DNA from: Brevibacterium sp. S22
GTDB taxonomy: Bacteria; Actinomycetota; Actinomycetes; Actinomycetales; Brevibacteriaceae
Length of the DNA: 64,000 nt
Assembly: GCF_004745485.1 (NCBI RefSeq)
Contig: NZ_RHFG01000016.1
Span: 20,844-84,843, forward strand
Reading direction: 5' to 3'
The translations under genes and the position numbers were made by a program. Numbering within the stretch: position 1 is the first letter of the stretch; the number at the start of each line of letters is the position of its first letter. Below, piece by piece: positions 44,301 through 53,848 of the stretch. The notes under the pieces were generated by a model. That model ran no database searches, was not told the DNA's origin, and was given only the letters and a program-made list of their open reading frames with translations.

Positions 44301-45857
44301 TCACCCCTCCTGATCGGGGATGACGGGAAGCTCGCCGGTCATCTCGTCCCGAGGAACCGCCTCGGCACTGTCGGCCGAATTGTCCACGCTGTCATCGGCC
44401 GGCATCCCGGTCAGCCGTTCAGGGCTGAGGAGCTCACCGAGCTGATCTCGCTCGAGCAAGCCGTGTTCGACGACGAGGTCCGAGATCGATTCGTTCCTGG
44501 CCAGCGCCTCCTTGGCCAACTTCGCCGCAGCCGCGTAGCCGATGACCGGGGCGAGCGCGGTGATGACGGTGACCGAGCGGTCGACGATGTCCTCGAGCCG
44601 ATCCTCGTTGGCGGTGATCCCGGTGACGCAGTTGACGCGGAAGGTCTGGCAGGCGCGCTCGAGCCACGTGATCGACTGGAACAGGGAATGGGCGACGATC
44701 GGTTCGAACGCATTGAGCTGCAGCTGCCCGGCCTCGACTGCCATCGATACGGTGACGTCCGCTCCGGCCACGGAGTACGCAACCTGGGAGACCGCCTCGG
44801 GGATGACGGGATTGACCTTTCCTGGCATGATCGACGACCCGGCCTGACGGGCGGGCAGATTGATCTCGCCGAAGCCGGCCTGCGGTCCCGAGGACAGCAG
44901 CCGCAGATCGTTGGCGATCTTCGACAGCTTGAGGGCACTGCGCTTGAGCGCTCCGGAGAAAGTGATGAACACACCCGTGTCCGAGGTCGATTCGACGAGG
45001 TCGCCGGCCGTGACGAGGTCCAGCCCGGTGATCGTGCGCAGATGTTCGATCACCGCTTCCTTGTACCCGACCGGCGCGTTGATCGACGTACCGATCGCCG
45101 TGGCCCCCATGTTCACCTCGCCGAGGAGAGCGACGGCCTCTTCGAGCCGCTGCACATCCTCACGCAGGGTCACCGCAAACGCGGTGAACTCCTGGCCGAG
45201 CGTCATCGGCACCGCATCCTGCAGCTGGGTGCGGCCGACCTTGACGATGTGGGAGAACTCCCGCCCCTTGGCCGCGAAGGCATCGGCCAGCAGGGTGAGC
45301 TCGCCGAGGAGGTTCTGCAGGGAGAACGCCAGCGCGATCTTGATCGCGGTCGGGTACGTGTCGTTCGTCGACTGGCTGTGGTTCGTGTGGTCGTTCGGGT
45401 TGAGGAAGGCGTAGTCGCCCTTGGGCCGGCCTGCGATCTCGAGGGCCCGATTGGTGATGACCTCGTTGGCGTTCATGTTCGTCGAGGTCCCCGCCCCGCC
45501 CTGGACGACGCCGACGGTGAACTGGTCGTGGAGTTTGCCGGCCTTGATCTCCTCACAGGCGGAGTCGATGAGGTTCGCCCGCTGTTCGTCGAGCGCGCCG
45601 ATCTCGGCGTTGGCCCGGGCCGCGGCCTGTTTGACGCAGGCGAAGGCGCGGATGAAGTCGGGGTAGACGTTGATCGGGCGGCGGGTGATCGGGAAGTTCT
45701 CGTTCGCCCGAGCGGTGTGCACTCCCCAGTAGGCGGTGTCGGGGATCTCGAGGCTTCCGATCGAGTCGGTCTCGGTGCGGGTGGGAGTGGCTTGCGGGTT
45801 CTGCGCGGTCAGAGGAATCGAAGCGGTCTGGGATGAGGATGAAGTCGACTCAGTCAT
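44301..45857 (-). CDS. aspA: Aspartate ammonia-lyase
   Basis: A 518-residue enzyme for aspartate to fumarate plus ammonia. Family features: ETDSIGSLEIPDTAYWGVHTARANENFPI, NMNANEVITNRALE, QSTNDTYPTAIKIA, GRTQLQDAVPMTLGQEF and the signature loop GSSIMPGKVNPVIPE. N- and C-terminal extensions (low-complexity TSSSSQTASIP and acidic VPRDEMTGELPV) make it slightly longer than the usual 470 residues. Fumarase is the closest alternative, but TGVFITF and the N-terminal pattern favour aspartase. It stands 51 bases after the monooxygenase gene on the same strand. Confidence 0.9.
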   Translation of the reverse strand: MTESTSSSSQTASIPLTAQNPQATPTRTETDSIGSLEIPDTAYWGVHTARANENFPITRRPINVYPDFIRAFACVKQAAARANAEIGALDEQRANLIDSACEEIKAGKLHDQFTVGVVQGGAGTSTNMNANEVITNRALEIAGRPKGDYAFLNPNDHTNHSQSTNDTYPTAIKIALAFSLQNLLGELTLLADAFAAKGREFSHIVKVGRTQLQDAVPMTLGQEFTAFAVTLREDVQRLEEAVALLGEVNMGATAIGTSINAPVGYKEAVIEHLRTITGLDLVTAGDLVESTSDTGVFITFSGALKRSALKLSKIANDLRLLSSGPQAGFGEINLPARQAGSSIMPGKVNPVIPEAVSQVAYSVAGADVTVSMAVEAGQLQLNAFEPIVAHSLFQSITWLERACQTFRVNCVTGITANEDRLEDIVDRSVTVITALAPVIGYAAAAKLAKEALARNESISDLVVEHGLLERDQLGELLSPERLTGMPADDSVDNSADSAEAVPRDEMTGELPVIPDQEG

Positions 45858-45908
45858 AGTGTCTTCAGACTCTCACATTCCGTCCGCGGACCGAAGGGGC
45901 GAGCACCG

Positions 45909-47201
45909 TCATGACGCCGCCTCGGCGAAGTTGTCTGCATGTACCGGCGAATAGTCACGGTACATCCGCTGGATCCCGATCTGGTCGGCGAGGTACTTCG
46001 CGTCATGCCACACACCCCAGATGAAGCTCGATCCACGCCGGGACAGCCACGGCAGTCCCAGGAAGTACATGCCCGGAACCGGTGAAACACCGCGCTTCTG
46101 CACAGGATGGCCGCTCTCGTCGAGGACTCCGTCGACACCCAGCCATGAGTAGTCGACACCGAATCCCGTAGCCCAGATCACGGTCCGGATACCGGCTTCG
46201 GCGAGGTCGAGTTCGCGGATCGGTTCGCGCACGCTCTCGGGGTCGGGTCCGAGGAGGTGAGCCTCGGGCTCCGGCGGAAGGTCGAGTCCGTTGCGCTCGA
46301 TATAGTCATCGGCATCTCGCAGCAGTGACAAGTAGTTCTCGTCGCCGCGGGCGATGTTCGTCTGAAGGTCGTCGCCGATGATGAGTCGACCGTCAGCATA
46401 GGAATTCGCCCGACCGAGCAAGGTGATTCCCGATGCCGTGAGGTCCCGGAAGTCGACGGTGTGGCCGCCTTCGGCGCCGCTGACGGCGATCGTCACGTGC
46501 TCGGCACCGGCCGGCGGTGTCGCCAGGTCCCACAGGCCCAGAACTCCGAGCCACCAGCAGAAGTCACGTCCGCGGTAGGACCGGGGTGGACGGTCATGCG
46601 GTCCGACGGCGAGGTAGACCGGGCGACCGGACTTCTGGATCTCGGCGGCGATCTGCACGCCCGAGGAGCCTGCGCCGACGACGAGGACACCGCCGTCATC
46701 GAGCTGCTCGGGGTTCTTGTATGAGTTCGAGTGCAGCTGATTGAGCCCCGCCTCGGCGGGAATGATGTCGGGGATCCGCGGAGTCTGGAACGGTCCGGTG
46801 GCGGCGACGACGAAGTCAGCATCGATCTCAGCGGAATCCGTGGTGACCCTGTAGCCGCGGGCACCGGGGTTCTCCGTCACCGAGGTGACCGCCACTCCCG
46901 TCCGCACGGGAAGATGCTTGCGATCGACGAGGGTCTGGAAGTAGTCGGCGACCTCGCCCTTCGTCGCGAAGCCATCCGGATCGGTGTCCGCGAACTCCTG
47001 CGTGGGGAATCGATCGTGCCAGGCGGGCCCGTTGGCGACAAGTGAGTCCCAGCGGCGCGACCGCCATGCTTCGGCGACGCGGTCCTTTTCGAGGACGATG
47101 TGGTCGACTCCCCGTTCGTTGAGATGCTCGCTCATTGCGATTCCCGCTTGGCCCCCACCGATGATGACGACTTCAGTGGTCTCTGCGGCTGTCTTCGGCA
47201 T
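45909..47201 (-). CDS. Flavin-containing monooxygenase / NAD(P)-binding oxidoreductase
   Basis: A 430-residue flavoprotein. FAD site VVIIGGGQAGIAMSEHLNERG is at the N-terminus, followed by WRSRRWDSLVANGPAWHDRFP; the NADPH site GVLVVGAGSSGVQIAAEI is in the middle, preceded by a FMO-like LHSNSYKNPEQ, and WATGFGVDYSWL lies near the C-terminus. This matches the CzcO/FMO-type group that oxygenates amines, sulfides or ketones. The start at 47201 has AAGGGAGG upstream; the open frame extends to 47324 without support. Substrate unknown. Confidence 0.88.
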   Translation of the reverse strand: MPKTAAETTEVVIIGGGQAGIAMSEHLNERGVDHIVLEKDRVAEAWRSRRWDSLVANGPAWHDRFPTQEFADTDPDGFATKGEVADYFQTLVDRKHLPVRTGVAVTSVTENPGARGYRVTTDSAEIDADFVVAATGPFQTPRIPDIIPAEAGLNQLHSNSYKNPEQLDDGGVLVVGAGSSGVQIAAEIQKSGRPVYLAVGPHDRPPRSYRGRDFCWWLGVLGLWDLATPPAGAEHVTIAVSGAEGGHTVDFRDLTASGITLLGRANSYADGRLIIGDDLQTNIARGDENYLSLLRDADDYIERNGLDLPPEPEAHLLGPDPESVREPIRELDLAEAGIRTVIWATGFGVDYSWLGVDGVLDESGHPVQKRGVSPVPGMYFLGLPWLSRRGSSFIWGVWHDAKYLADQIGIQRMYRDYSPVHADNFAEAAS

Positions 47202-47423
47202 GATCGCCCTCCCTTGCCCGCCGCCCGTCATTGCGGGGACGACGTGTGCTTCGTTGCTGTCGGAGCGAACTTCGTCGTCGCTCTTCGTCATCCAGCAAAC
47301 CGCAGAGGTGAGGACCGATGCCAATAGTTCTTCACGGTCAACTGCATCTAATGAGTAGATACATGGATCAGTCGTCGATCACTTGGGCGTATGTGAATGC
47401 ACCGAGGTGTATGCGAACTGACG

Positions 47424-48344
47424 TTATTCAGCACCGGCCTCGGCGAGGATCTCGCGAACAGCTTCGGTCACAGCAGCGGCCTTCGCGGTCATCCGCGCCC
47501 GAGCCAGTGTGGAGACCGCAACATGCAGGGTGGGAACGGCATCCGAGATCTCGAGGATCGCCGTCCTCTCCCCCGTATAGGTCTCACGGATCTGCGGCCG
47601 CTGATTGAGGATCGAGAATCCCAGCCCCATGGCGACCATCGACCGCACGGTCTCGTAGCTCGTGCTGCGGTACCGCACCGAGGGCGTGATTCCGGCGATG
47701 CGGAGGATGTCGAGGAAGTACTCCCGACTGTCCGGCAGGTCGAGGAGGACCAATGAGTCGTCGCTGAGCTCGCTCAATGAGATCTTCTTCCGCCGCGCGA
47801 GCCTGTGCCCGGTGCCGACGATGACATGCGGCTTGGCTTCACCGATGATCTCGGCGCGGACCCCTTCGGACTTCGTCAGGTCGTAGTTGAGTGCCAGTTC
47901 TGCTCGGCCGGTGCGCAGCGCGTCGATGCTCTCCTCGTGGTCGCCTTCGATGACCTCGACGCTCAGCTCGGGGTATCGCTCCTCCAGACGCTGAAGCAGC
48001 TGCGGCAGCAGGAACGGCGCGATCGTCTGGAAGCAGGCGACGACGATGGTGCCGCGCACCTCCCGCTGGCCCGCCTGGATCGATTCGACGGCGTCGGTGA
48101 TCCGTCCGAAGATCTCGCGCGTCTCATGGAGCAGTCCCTCCCCTGCCGGCGTGAGGACAAGGCCCTTCGAATGCTGACGAACGAAGAGCGGAGCCCCCAG
48201 CGCCTTCTCGAGTTGGTTGATCGCCGTCGACACAGCCGACTGAGCGATATGAAGCTCCTGACTCGCTTCGGTCATGTTGAGCGTCTTCGCGCATTCGGCG
48301 AAGTACGACAGCTGGGTGAGTGTGATCGAGAATCTCTGCACCAT
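47424..48344 (-). CDS. LysR family transcriptional regulator
   Basis: A 306-residue regulator. The N-terminal helix-turn-helix is ITLTQLSYFAECAKTLNMTEASQELHIAQSAVSTAINQLEKALGAPLFVRQ; the C-terminal effector domain contains IVVACFQTIAPFLLPQLLQRLEERYPELSVEV and GLGFSILNQRP. It is divergent from the RidA operon, with a typical LysR box in the 132-base gap, and most likely controls that operon. Confidence 0.92.
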   Translation of the reverse strand: MVQRFSITLTQLSYFAECAKTLNMTEASQELHIAQSAVSTAINQLEKALGAPLFVRQHSKGLVLTPAGEGLLHETREIFGRITDAVESIQAGQREVRGTIVVACFQTIAPFLLPQLLQRLEERYPELSVEVIEGDHEESIDALRTGRAELALNYDLTKSEGVRAEIIGEAKPHVIVGTGHRLARRKKISLSELSDDSLVLLDLPDSREYFLDILRIAGITPSVRYRSTSYETVRSMVAMGLGFSILNQRPQIRETYTGERTAILEISDAVPTLHVAVSTLARARMTAKAAAVTEAVREILAEAGAE

Positions 48345-48365
48345 CGCGGCCCCCGGGTTCGAAAA

Positions 48366-48380
48366 ATCTGTTTTGTAGAT
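48366..48380. promoter_or_regulatory. LysR-type box ATCTGTTTTGTAGAT
   Basis: The sequence has the ATC-N9-GAT form and the T-N11-A core of LysR recognition sites. It lies in the gap between the divergent LysR and RidA genes, close to the regulator start as expected. A further inverted half-site ACAGAT at 48406-48411 matches ATCTGT at 48366-48371 and could be the activation half-site. Confidence 0.55.
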
Positions 48381-48476
48381 GACCTGACTAAATTTTAACT
48401 ATTTCACAGATGAACTGATCTTACTGAGAATAGGTGGCAGATCACATGACGACAACCACTCGATGAGGAGACTTCC

Positions 48477-48929
48477 GTGGCACAGCCGACACACACCCGT
48501 CTGAGGATGTTCAACACCAAGGACACCTACCCCGAGCAGAACCTCGACAATGACCTCTGCCAGGCCGTCGTCGCCGGCGGGGTCGTCTATCTGCGGGGAC
48601 AGATCGGCCAGGATCTCGACACCCGCGAGTCCGTGGGCATCGGTGATGTCACCGCGCAGACGGAGAAGGCGATGGAGAACATCGCAATGCTCCTCGAGGA
48701 GGCCGGCAGCAGCCTGGCCGACATCGTCAAGGTCACCGTCTACATCATCGACCCCCGCTACCGCGAGGACGTCTATCGCACGATGGGCAAGTGGCTCAAG
48801 GGCGTCTTCCCCGTATCCACCGGAATCGTCGTTCAGGCGTTGGCCCGCCCGGAATGGCTCGTCGAGATCGACGCGACCGCCGTCATCAGTGAATCCACCG
48901 AGGTGGCAACCGCCGAGGTGACCCAGTGA
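48477..48929 (+). CDS. RidA family protein
   Basis: A 150-residue protein of the RidA/YjgF group, which deaminates reactive enamine/imine intermediates. The pattern is TYPEQNLDNDLCQAVVAGGVVYLRGQIGQDLD, then TEKAMENIAMLLEEAGSSLADIVKVTVYIIDPRYREDVYRTMGKWLKGVFPVSTGIVVQALARPEWLVEIDATAVI, with the conserved Arg in ALARP. GTG start with GAGGAG 7 bases upstream. First gene of an operon with DUF1028, M20, MFS and aldehyde dehydrogenase genes, suggesting imine intermediates in that pathway. Confidence 0.9.
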   Translation: MAQPTHTRLRMFNTKDTYPEQNLDNDLCQAVVAGGVVYLRGQIGQDLDTRESVGIGDVTAQTEKAMENIAMLLEEAGSSLADIVKVTVYIIDPRYREDVYRTMGKWLKGVFPVSTGIVVQALARPEWLVEIDATAVISESTEVATAEVTQ

Positions 48930-49609
48930 CCTTCTCCCTCCTCCTCCATGATCCCGAGACCGGCGAGCTCGGTTCGGCCATCTCCTCGTCCTCCCCGGCA
49001 GTTGCCGCTCGGTGCATCAATCTCGCCGACGGCATCGGCGGTGTGAATTCTCAGAACATCACCGATCCGCGCCTCGGCACCGCCATCCTCGAAGAGATGG
49101 GCGAAGGCAAGGACGCACAGTCGGCCCTCGATGCCGTTGTGGCCGCAGCCGATCCGACCGCGATCGACTATCGACAGCTGCTCGTCATCGACTCTTCCGG
49201 AAACACCGCGGCGCATTCGGGGGCGCAGGCGCTCGGGATCTTCGGGGCACGCACCGAGAAGAATGCGGTTGCCGGCGGCAATATGCTCGCCACTCTCGAT
49301 GTCCTTGATGCGTTTGTCGAAACCGCTCTGTCGTCTTCCGGACGTCTCGAAGAGCGGCTGTTCGCGGCCTTCGAGGCGGCTATGGCCGCCGGAGGAGAGG
49401 CAGGCCCCGTGCATTCGGCCGGGCTGTCGGTGGTCAACGGCTCCGGGTGGCGGGTCACCGATCTGCGTGTCGACTGGGCCGATGAGGATCCGATCGGTCA
49501 GCTCGGTCGCCTCCTCGACATCTGGATGCCCCAGCGCGATGACTACACCACCCGCGGCCTCGATCCTGCCGCATCTCGCTCCTACGGGGTGCCGGGAGAC
49601 GACCGATGA
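48926..49609 (+). CDS. DUF1028 domain protein (Ntn-hydrolase-like)
   Basis: A 227-residue protein recognised by its start MTFSLLLHDPETGELGSAISSSSPAVAARCINLADGIGGVNSQNITDPRLG and LLVIDSSGNTAAHSGAQALGIFG. The family resembles Ntn-hydrolases (proteasome/penicillin-acylase type), and its enzymatic role is not established. GTG start overlapping the RidA stop by 4 bases (GTGA). It also overlaps the M20 gene downstream by 4 bases, so all three are tightly coupled. Confidence 0.88.
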   Translation: MTFSLLLHDPETGELGSAISSSSPAVAARCINLADGIGGVNSQNITDPRLGTAILEEMGEGKDAQSALDAVVAAADPTAIDYRQLLVIDSSGNTAAHSGAQALGIFGARTEKNAVAGGNMLATLDVLDAFVETALSSSGRLEERLFAAFEAAMAAGGEAGPVHSAGLSVVNGSGWRVTDLRVDWADEDPIGQLGRLLDIWMPQRDDYTTRGLDPAASRSYGVPGDDR

Positions 49610-50781
49610 GCACATCGTCGAGTTCACCTGTGGCACCTGCCGCCGAAGCTTCAGACGAGCACAAGACTCGGGTCGGTGACCGGATCGCCGAAGTCGAGTC
49701 CGCGCTCATCACACTGTCGAATACCCTCCATGACGACCCCGAACTCGGCTGGCAGGAGCTCCGCTCCTCCGCCGCGGTCGCGGGAGTCCTGTCGGCGCAC
49801 AGCTTCAGCGTCGAACAGCCCTACCTCGGTCTCGAGACAGCGTTCCGAGCCACGTATGGGTCCGGAGATTTCACCATCGGCTTCCTCGCCGAATACGATG
49901 CCCTGCCCGGCCTCGGGCACGCCTGCGGTCACAACCTCATCTCGGCGATGAGCGTCGGCGCAGCGATCGGCCTCGCCGAGGTCGCCGACGAGCTCGGCAT
50001 CATCGTCGAAGTCATCGGCACTCCGGCCGAAGAAGGTGGCGGCGGGAAGATCGAGCTGCTCGAACGCGGTGCCTTCACCGAGCTCGACTTCGCGCTCATG
50101 GCGCACCCAGCTCCCGTCGATGTCGCCGAGGCCGAACCCTTCGCCGTCACCCACTGGCACGTGGAGTACACCGGGCGGGCCGCGCACGCGGCGGCCTACC
50201 CGGAACGCGGCATCAATGCCAACGACGCCTTCCTCATCGCACAGGTGGCACTGGGTCTGCTGCGTCAGCAGCTGCCGAAGACCGCTCGCGTCCACGGAGT
50301 GATGACGAACGGGGGCGAAGCTCCCAACGCCATTCCGGAGAAGACCGAAGGCCGCTGGTACGTCCGTGCCGAAACCACTGAGGAGCTGCTCGCACTCGAG
50401 CAGAAGGTCATCAACTGCTTCGAGGCCGGAGCACTGGCCACCGGGGCGCAGCTTTCGATCACGCCGGAGAGCAAGCGGTATGCCGAGATGCGCACCGATG
50501 AGTCTGCGCTCGATTTCTACCGTTCCAACGCCGTGGCGTTGGGAAGGGACTTCGATGTCGACCCGATCGCCGCGACGATGAACCGGGCATCGACCGACAT
50601 GGGCAATGTCTCTCAGATCGTCGGCGCCATCCACCCCTACATCGGCGTCGGCGGAGAGGCGAGCAACCATCAGGCGGCCTTCGCCGAATCGTGCATCGGG
50701 CCGCAGGCCGAACGCACGCTCATCGACGGAGCCACCGCACTGGCCTGGACCGCAGCCGACGTGAGCACTCGTCGAGGCTGA
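49606..50781 (+). CDS. M20 family amidohydrolase (AbgB/ACY1L2-like)
   Basis: A 391-residue metallohydrolase. Metal-site motifs: LAEYDALPGLGHACGHNLISAMSVGAA at about residues 85-111, GTPAEEGGGGK with the general-base Glu, and a C-terminal ASTDMGNVSQIV with GEASNHQAAF. This pattern resembles the p-aminobenzoyl-glutamate hydrolase B and ACY1L2 group rather than DapE. ATG overlaps the DUF1028 stop (ATGA). It probably cleaves an N-acyl or dipeptide-like substrate imported by the following MFS protein. Confidence 0.9.
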   Translation: MSTSSSSPVAPAAEASDEHKTRVGDRIAEVESALITLSNTLHDDPELGWQELRSSAAVAGVLSAHSFSVEQPYLGLETAFRATYGSGDFTIGFLAEYDALPGLGHACGHNLISAMSVGAAIGLAEVADELGIIVEVIGTPAEEGGGGKIELLERGAFTELDFALMAHPAPVDVAEAEPFAVTHWHVEYTGRAAHAAAYPERGINANDAFLIAQVALGLLRQQLPKTARVHGVMTNGGEAPNAIPEKTEGRWYVRAETTEELLALEQKVINCFEAGALATGAQLSITPESKRYAEMRTDESALDFYRSNAVALGRDFDVDPIAATMNRASTDMGNVSQIVGAIHPYIGVGGEASNHQAAFAESCIGPQAERTLIDGATALAWTAADVSTRRG

Positions 50782-50844
50782 ACGACCAATTTCGGCGCGG
50801 AACCGCCGTGCCGTCACGACCACGATTCCAAGGGAGGAATTGGC

Positions 50845-52245
50845 ATGTCGGTTGACACCCCGAACGCCGAAGGGCTGGCGTACAAGAAGGGACTGCAGAA
50901 GAGCGTGGTCGCCGGATCGATCGGCGTACTCGTCCACTGGTTCGATTGGGCGGTCTATGCCTATATGGCCACGACGATCGCCGCGATCTTCTTCCCCGAG
51001 GAGGACAGCACCGCAGGACTCCTCGCCACCTTCGCGGTCTTCGCCGTCTCGTTCCTGGTCCGTCCGATCGGTGCAATCATCTTCGGGCGCCTCGGCGACA
51101 AGCTCGGGCGCAAACACACTCTGTCGCTGGTCATCCTCGCCATGGCGCTGTCGACGCTCGCACTCGGAGTGCTGCCGACCTACGGAACCATCGGCGTGCT
51201 CGCTCCGATCCTGCTCATCGTCACCCGCATCGTGCAGGGCCTGGCTGCCGGCGGCGAGTTCGGCAGTGCCGCGGCGTTCCTCGGTGAGTTCTCACCCCCG
51301 AAGCGCCGAGGCTTCGGATGCAGCTGGCTCGAGGTGGGCTCCCTGGCCGGATTCCTCTTGGCCTCCTTCGTCGTCTTCCTCCTCAACCAGGCACTGACGC
51401 CTGACCAGGTGAGCGCCTGGGGCTGGAGGATCCCGTTCCTCATCACAGTGCCCTTGGGCTTCATCGGCCTCTACATCCGCCGGAAGATCGAGGACACCCC
51501 GGAGTTCTCGGCCCTGCAGAAGATGGAGACCGTCGCCGAGGCGCCCCTGCGCGAGGTGTTCAAACGCAACCCCAAGCAGTTCCTCCAGACCTGCGGGATG
51601 GAGACGTTCATGAACGTCACCTTCTACGTCGTCCTCGTCTACCTGCTCACCTACCAGGAGACAGCGGTCGGCATCGACCCCGGTCGCGCCGCGCTGCTGT
51701 CGACCCTCGCCTCGGCGTTGGGACTCGTCATCGTCCCCTTGGCCGGGATGGCCTCGGACAGGTTCGGCCGCAAGCCGGTGCTCATGACCGCGGCGATCGC
51801 ACTCACGGTGCTCTCGGTTCCGCTGTTCCTCCTCATGGGGGCCGATTACCCGTGGGCCTCGTTCGTCTCGACCTTCGGCCTGGCCTTCATCCTCGCGATC
51901 ATCCTCGGTACGCATGCCGCCACCGTGGTCGAGCTCTTCCCGACACGGACCAGGCAGACCGGCCTGTCGATCGCCTACGCGCTGACGGCCGCACTCTTCG
52001 CCGGCACGGCCCCCTACATCCTCACGTGGCTCATCGACTCCACCGGCAGCACGCTAAGTCCCGGATGGTTCCTCGCAGTGGTCGGCGTCATCGGCATCAT
52101 CACCGTCGCCTCCCTTCCGGAGACCCGCGGCATCGACCTGCTCAAGGCCGACGACCTCGAGGACGCTTCGGATCCTGGAGCGTCACTGACCGCGGCGGCA
52201 GACCGAGCCGCGCCGGCGAACTCCCGTCCGCTCAACGACCACTGA
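50845..52245 (+). CDS. MFS transporter, metabolite:H+ symporter type
   Basis: A 466-residue, 12-helix importer. MHS-family features: SVVAGSIGVLVHWFDWAVYAYMATTIAAIFF in helix 1, FGRLGDKLGRKHTL in loop 2-3, RIVQGLAAGGEFGSAAAFLGEFSP, and MASDRFGRKPVLM in loop 8-9. The start has GGGAGG 8 bases upstream. It lies 63 bases after the M20 gene in the LysR-controlled operon, and 36 bases before the aldehyde dehydrogenase, and would supply the operon's substrate. Confidence 0.92.
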   Translation: MSVDTPNAEGLAYKKGLQKSVVAGSIGVLVHWFDWAVYAYMATTIAAIFFPEEDSTAGLLATFAVFAVSFLVRPIGAIIFGRLGDKLGRKHTLSLVILAMALSTLALGVLPTYGTIGVLAPILLIVTRIVQGLAAGGEFGSAAAFLGEFSPPKRRGFGCSWLEVGSLAGFLLASFVVFLLNQALTPDQVSAWGWRIPFLITVPLGFIGLYIRRKIEDTPEFSALQKMETVAEAPLREVFKRNPKQFLQTCGMETFMNVTFYVVLVYLLTYQETAVGIDPGRAALLSTLASALGLVIVPLAGMASDRFGRKPVLMTAAIALTVLSVPLFLLMGADYPWASFVSTFGLAFILAIILGTHAATVVELFPTRTRQTGLSIAYALTAALFAGTAPYILTWLIDSTGSTLSPGWFLAVVGVIGIITVASLPETRGIDLLKADDLEDASDPGASLTAAADRAAPANSRPLNDH

Positions 52246-52281
52246 TCACCCAGATCCGCCACTCATCTAAGGAGATCTCCT

Positions 52282-53802
52282 ATGACCGCCACCCTGCCGG
52301 AAACAGGCACTCGACCGAGCACACTTGCTGACTGGCGTGCTGTCGCGGCGGCACTGACCATCGACGGGCGGCCCGTCATCAACGGCCGCCGGGTCGACGC
52401 CCGGTCGGGTCTGACGCATCCGAAGACCAATCCCGCCACCGGCGAGGTGATCTCTCACCTTCACCTTGCCGATGGCAGTGATGTCGGCGCTGCGGTGGCG
52501 AGCGCTCGCGCCGCATTCGACGCAGGCACTTGGTCGCGTGCTTCGGTCACGCATAGACGTGAAGTCCTGTTGCGTCTTGCCGAACTCATCGAAGCACGCT
52601 CGGATGAGTTCGCGCTGCTGGACACCCTCGACATGGGCAAGCCGATCAGCGAGTCGTCGACGATCGATGCTCCGGGTGCGGCCGCTCTCTTTCGTTTCTA
52701 CGGGGAGGCGATCGAGAAGCTCAGCGATGAGATCCCGGTGACTCCGGCCGGTTCCACAGCTTTGGTCACGCGCGAGCCCTTGGGCGTCGTCGGGGTCATC
52801 GTGCCGTGGAACTATCCTCTCGAGATCGCGACGTGGAAGATCGCACCGGCATTGGCTGCGGGCAATGCCCTCGTCGTCAAGCCGCCGGTCGAGGCTTCGC
52901 ACTCGATCCTGCTCCTCGCCGAACTCGCTGTGGAAGCCGGCGTTCCTGCCGGTATCCTCAATGTCGTCCCGGGTCGAGGTTCGGTCGTCGGTGAGGCGCT
53001 CGGTCGGCACATGGATGTCGACATGCTCGGCTTCACCGGGTCCACCGAGGTGGCCAAACAGCTTCAGGTCTATGCCGGCGAATCGAATATGAAACGTTTG
53101 GCGCTCGAGGCCGGCGGTAAGAGTGCGAACGTCATCTTCGCCGATACCGAGGACCTCGGTGCGGCGGCAGAGAAGGCGGCGGTCGGGATCTTCTACAACC
53201 AGGGAGAGGTCTGCTCGGCCACCTCGCGGATCTTCGTCGAACGGGACGTCTATAAGGAGTTCCTCGACCTGTTCGCGGCCGCAGCCGATTCGTACCAGCC
53301 CGGTGATCCGCTCGACCCTGCTACGGCCATCGGTTCGCTGGTTTCGGAAAGGCATGCCGACGAGGTGTGGGACTGCATTGAGCAGGCTCGTGCCGACGGG
53401 ACGATCGTCAAGGGCGGCAACCGGCCGAACATCAACGGAATGAAGACGTTCGTCGATCCGACCATCGTCACCGACCTGCCAGCTGATCATCGCCTGCATG
53501 AGCATGAGGTATTCGGGCCGGTCGCACTCGTCACTCCCTTCGACAGCGAAGAGGAAGCGATCGCAAAGGCGAATGAGACCCCCTATGGCCTTGCTGCAGC
53601 GCTGTGGACCGGAAGCATGTCACGTGCGCACCGAGTGTCCTCCTTGCTGACAGCGGGCACAGTCTCGGTCAACACTGTCGACGCCCTCGGCTTCACGACA
53701 CCCTTCGGCGGATTCAAACAGTCCGGGTTCGGCCGCGACCTGTCCATCCATGCCCTTGAGAACTACACAGACTTCAAGACGACCTGGCTGCAGTGGGGTT
53801 GA
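52282..53802 (+). CDS. Aldehyde dehydrogenase (NAD-dependent)
   Basis: A 506-residue enzyme. Catalytic residues are Glu276 in LALEAGGKSANVIF and Cys311 in NQGEVCSATSR; the VPWNYPLEIATWKIAPALAAGN segment, FTGSTEVAK and GGFKQSGFGRDLS are also present. It is nearest in appearance to gamma-aminobutyraldehyde/betaine-aldehyde-type enzymes such as PuuC. AAGGAG lies 8 bases before the ATG. It ends the LysR operon. It could also serve the amine oxidase at 56.2 kb, which produces aldehydes, but that gene is in a separate operon. Confidence 0.92.
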   Translation: MTATLPETGTRPSTLADWRAVAAALTIDGRPVINGRRVDARSGLTHPKTNPATGEVISHLHLADGSDVGAAVASARAAFDAGTWSRASVTHRREVLLRLAELIEARSDEFALLDTLDMGKPISESSTIDAPGAAALFRFYGEAIEKLSDEIPVTPAGSTALVTREPLGVVGVIVPWNYPLEIATWKIAPALAAGNALVVKPPVEASHSILLLAELAVEAGVPAGILNVVPGRGSVVGEALGRHMDVDMLGFTGSTEVAKQLQVYAGESNMKRLALEAGGKSANVIFADTEDLGAAAEKAAVGIFYNQGEVCSATSRIFVERDVYKEFLDLFAAAADSYQPGDPLDPATAIGSLVSERHADEVWDCIEQARADGTIVKGGNRPNINGMKTFVDPTIVTDLPADHRLHEHEVFGPVALVTPFDSEEEAIAKANETPYGLAAALWTGSMSRAHRVSSLLTAGTVSVNTVDALGFTTPFGGFKQSGFGRDLSIHALENYTDFKTTWLQWG

Positions 53803-53848
53803 TGCATCCTCGCTGCTGCGCGGCACACCGGCACTGAGGTACATTCTC

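Noticed and set aside
44463..45836. A 457-codon open frame antisense to aspartate ammonia-lyase
   Set aside because: Composition is that of a mirrored reading frame; the opposite strand encodes the conserved enzyme from end to end.
49651..51117. A 488-codon open frame antisense to the M20 and MFS genes
   Set aside because: No recognisable domain and it crosses a real intergenic gap; the plus-strand genes have overlapping starts and stops that explain the region.
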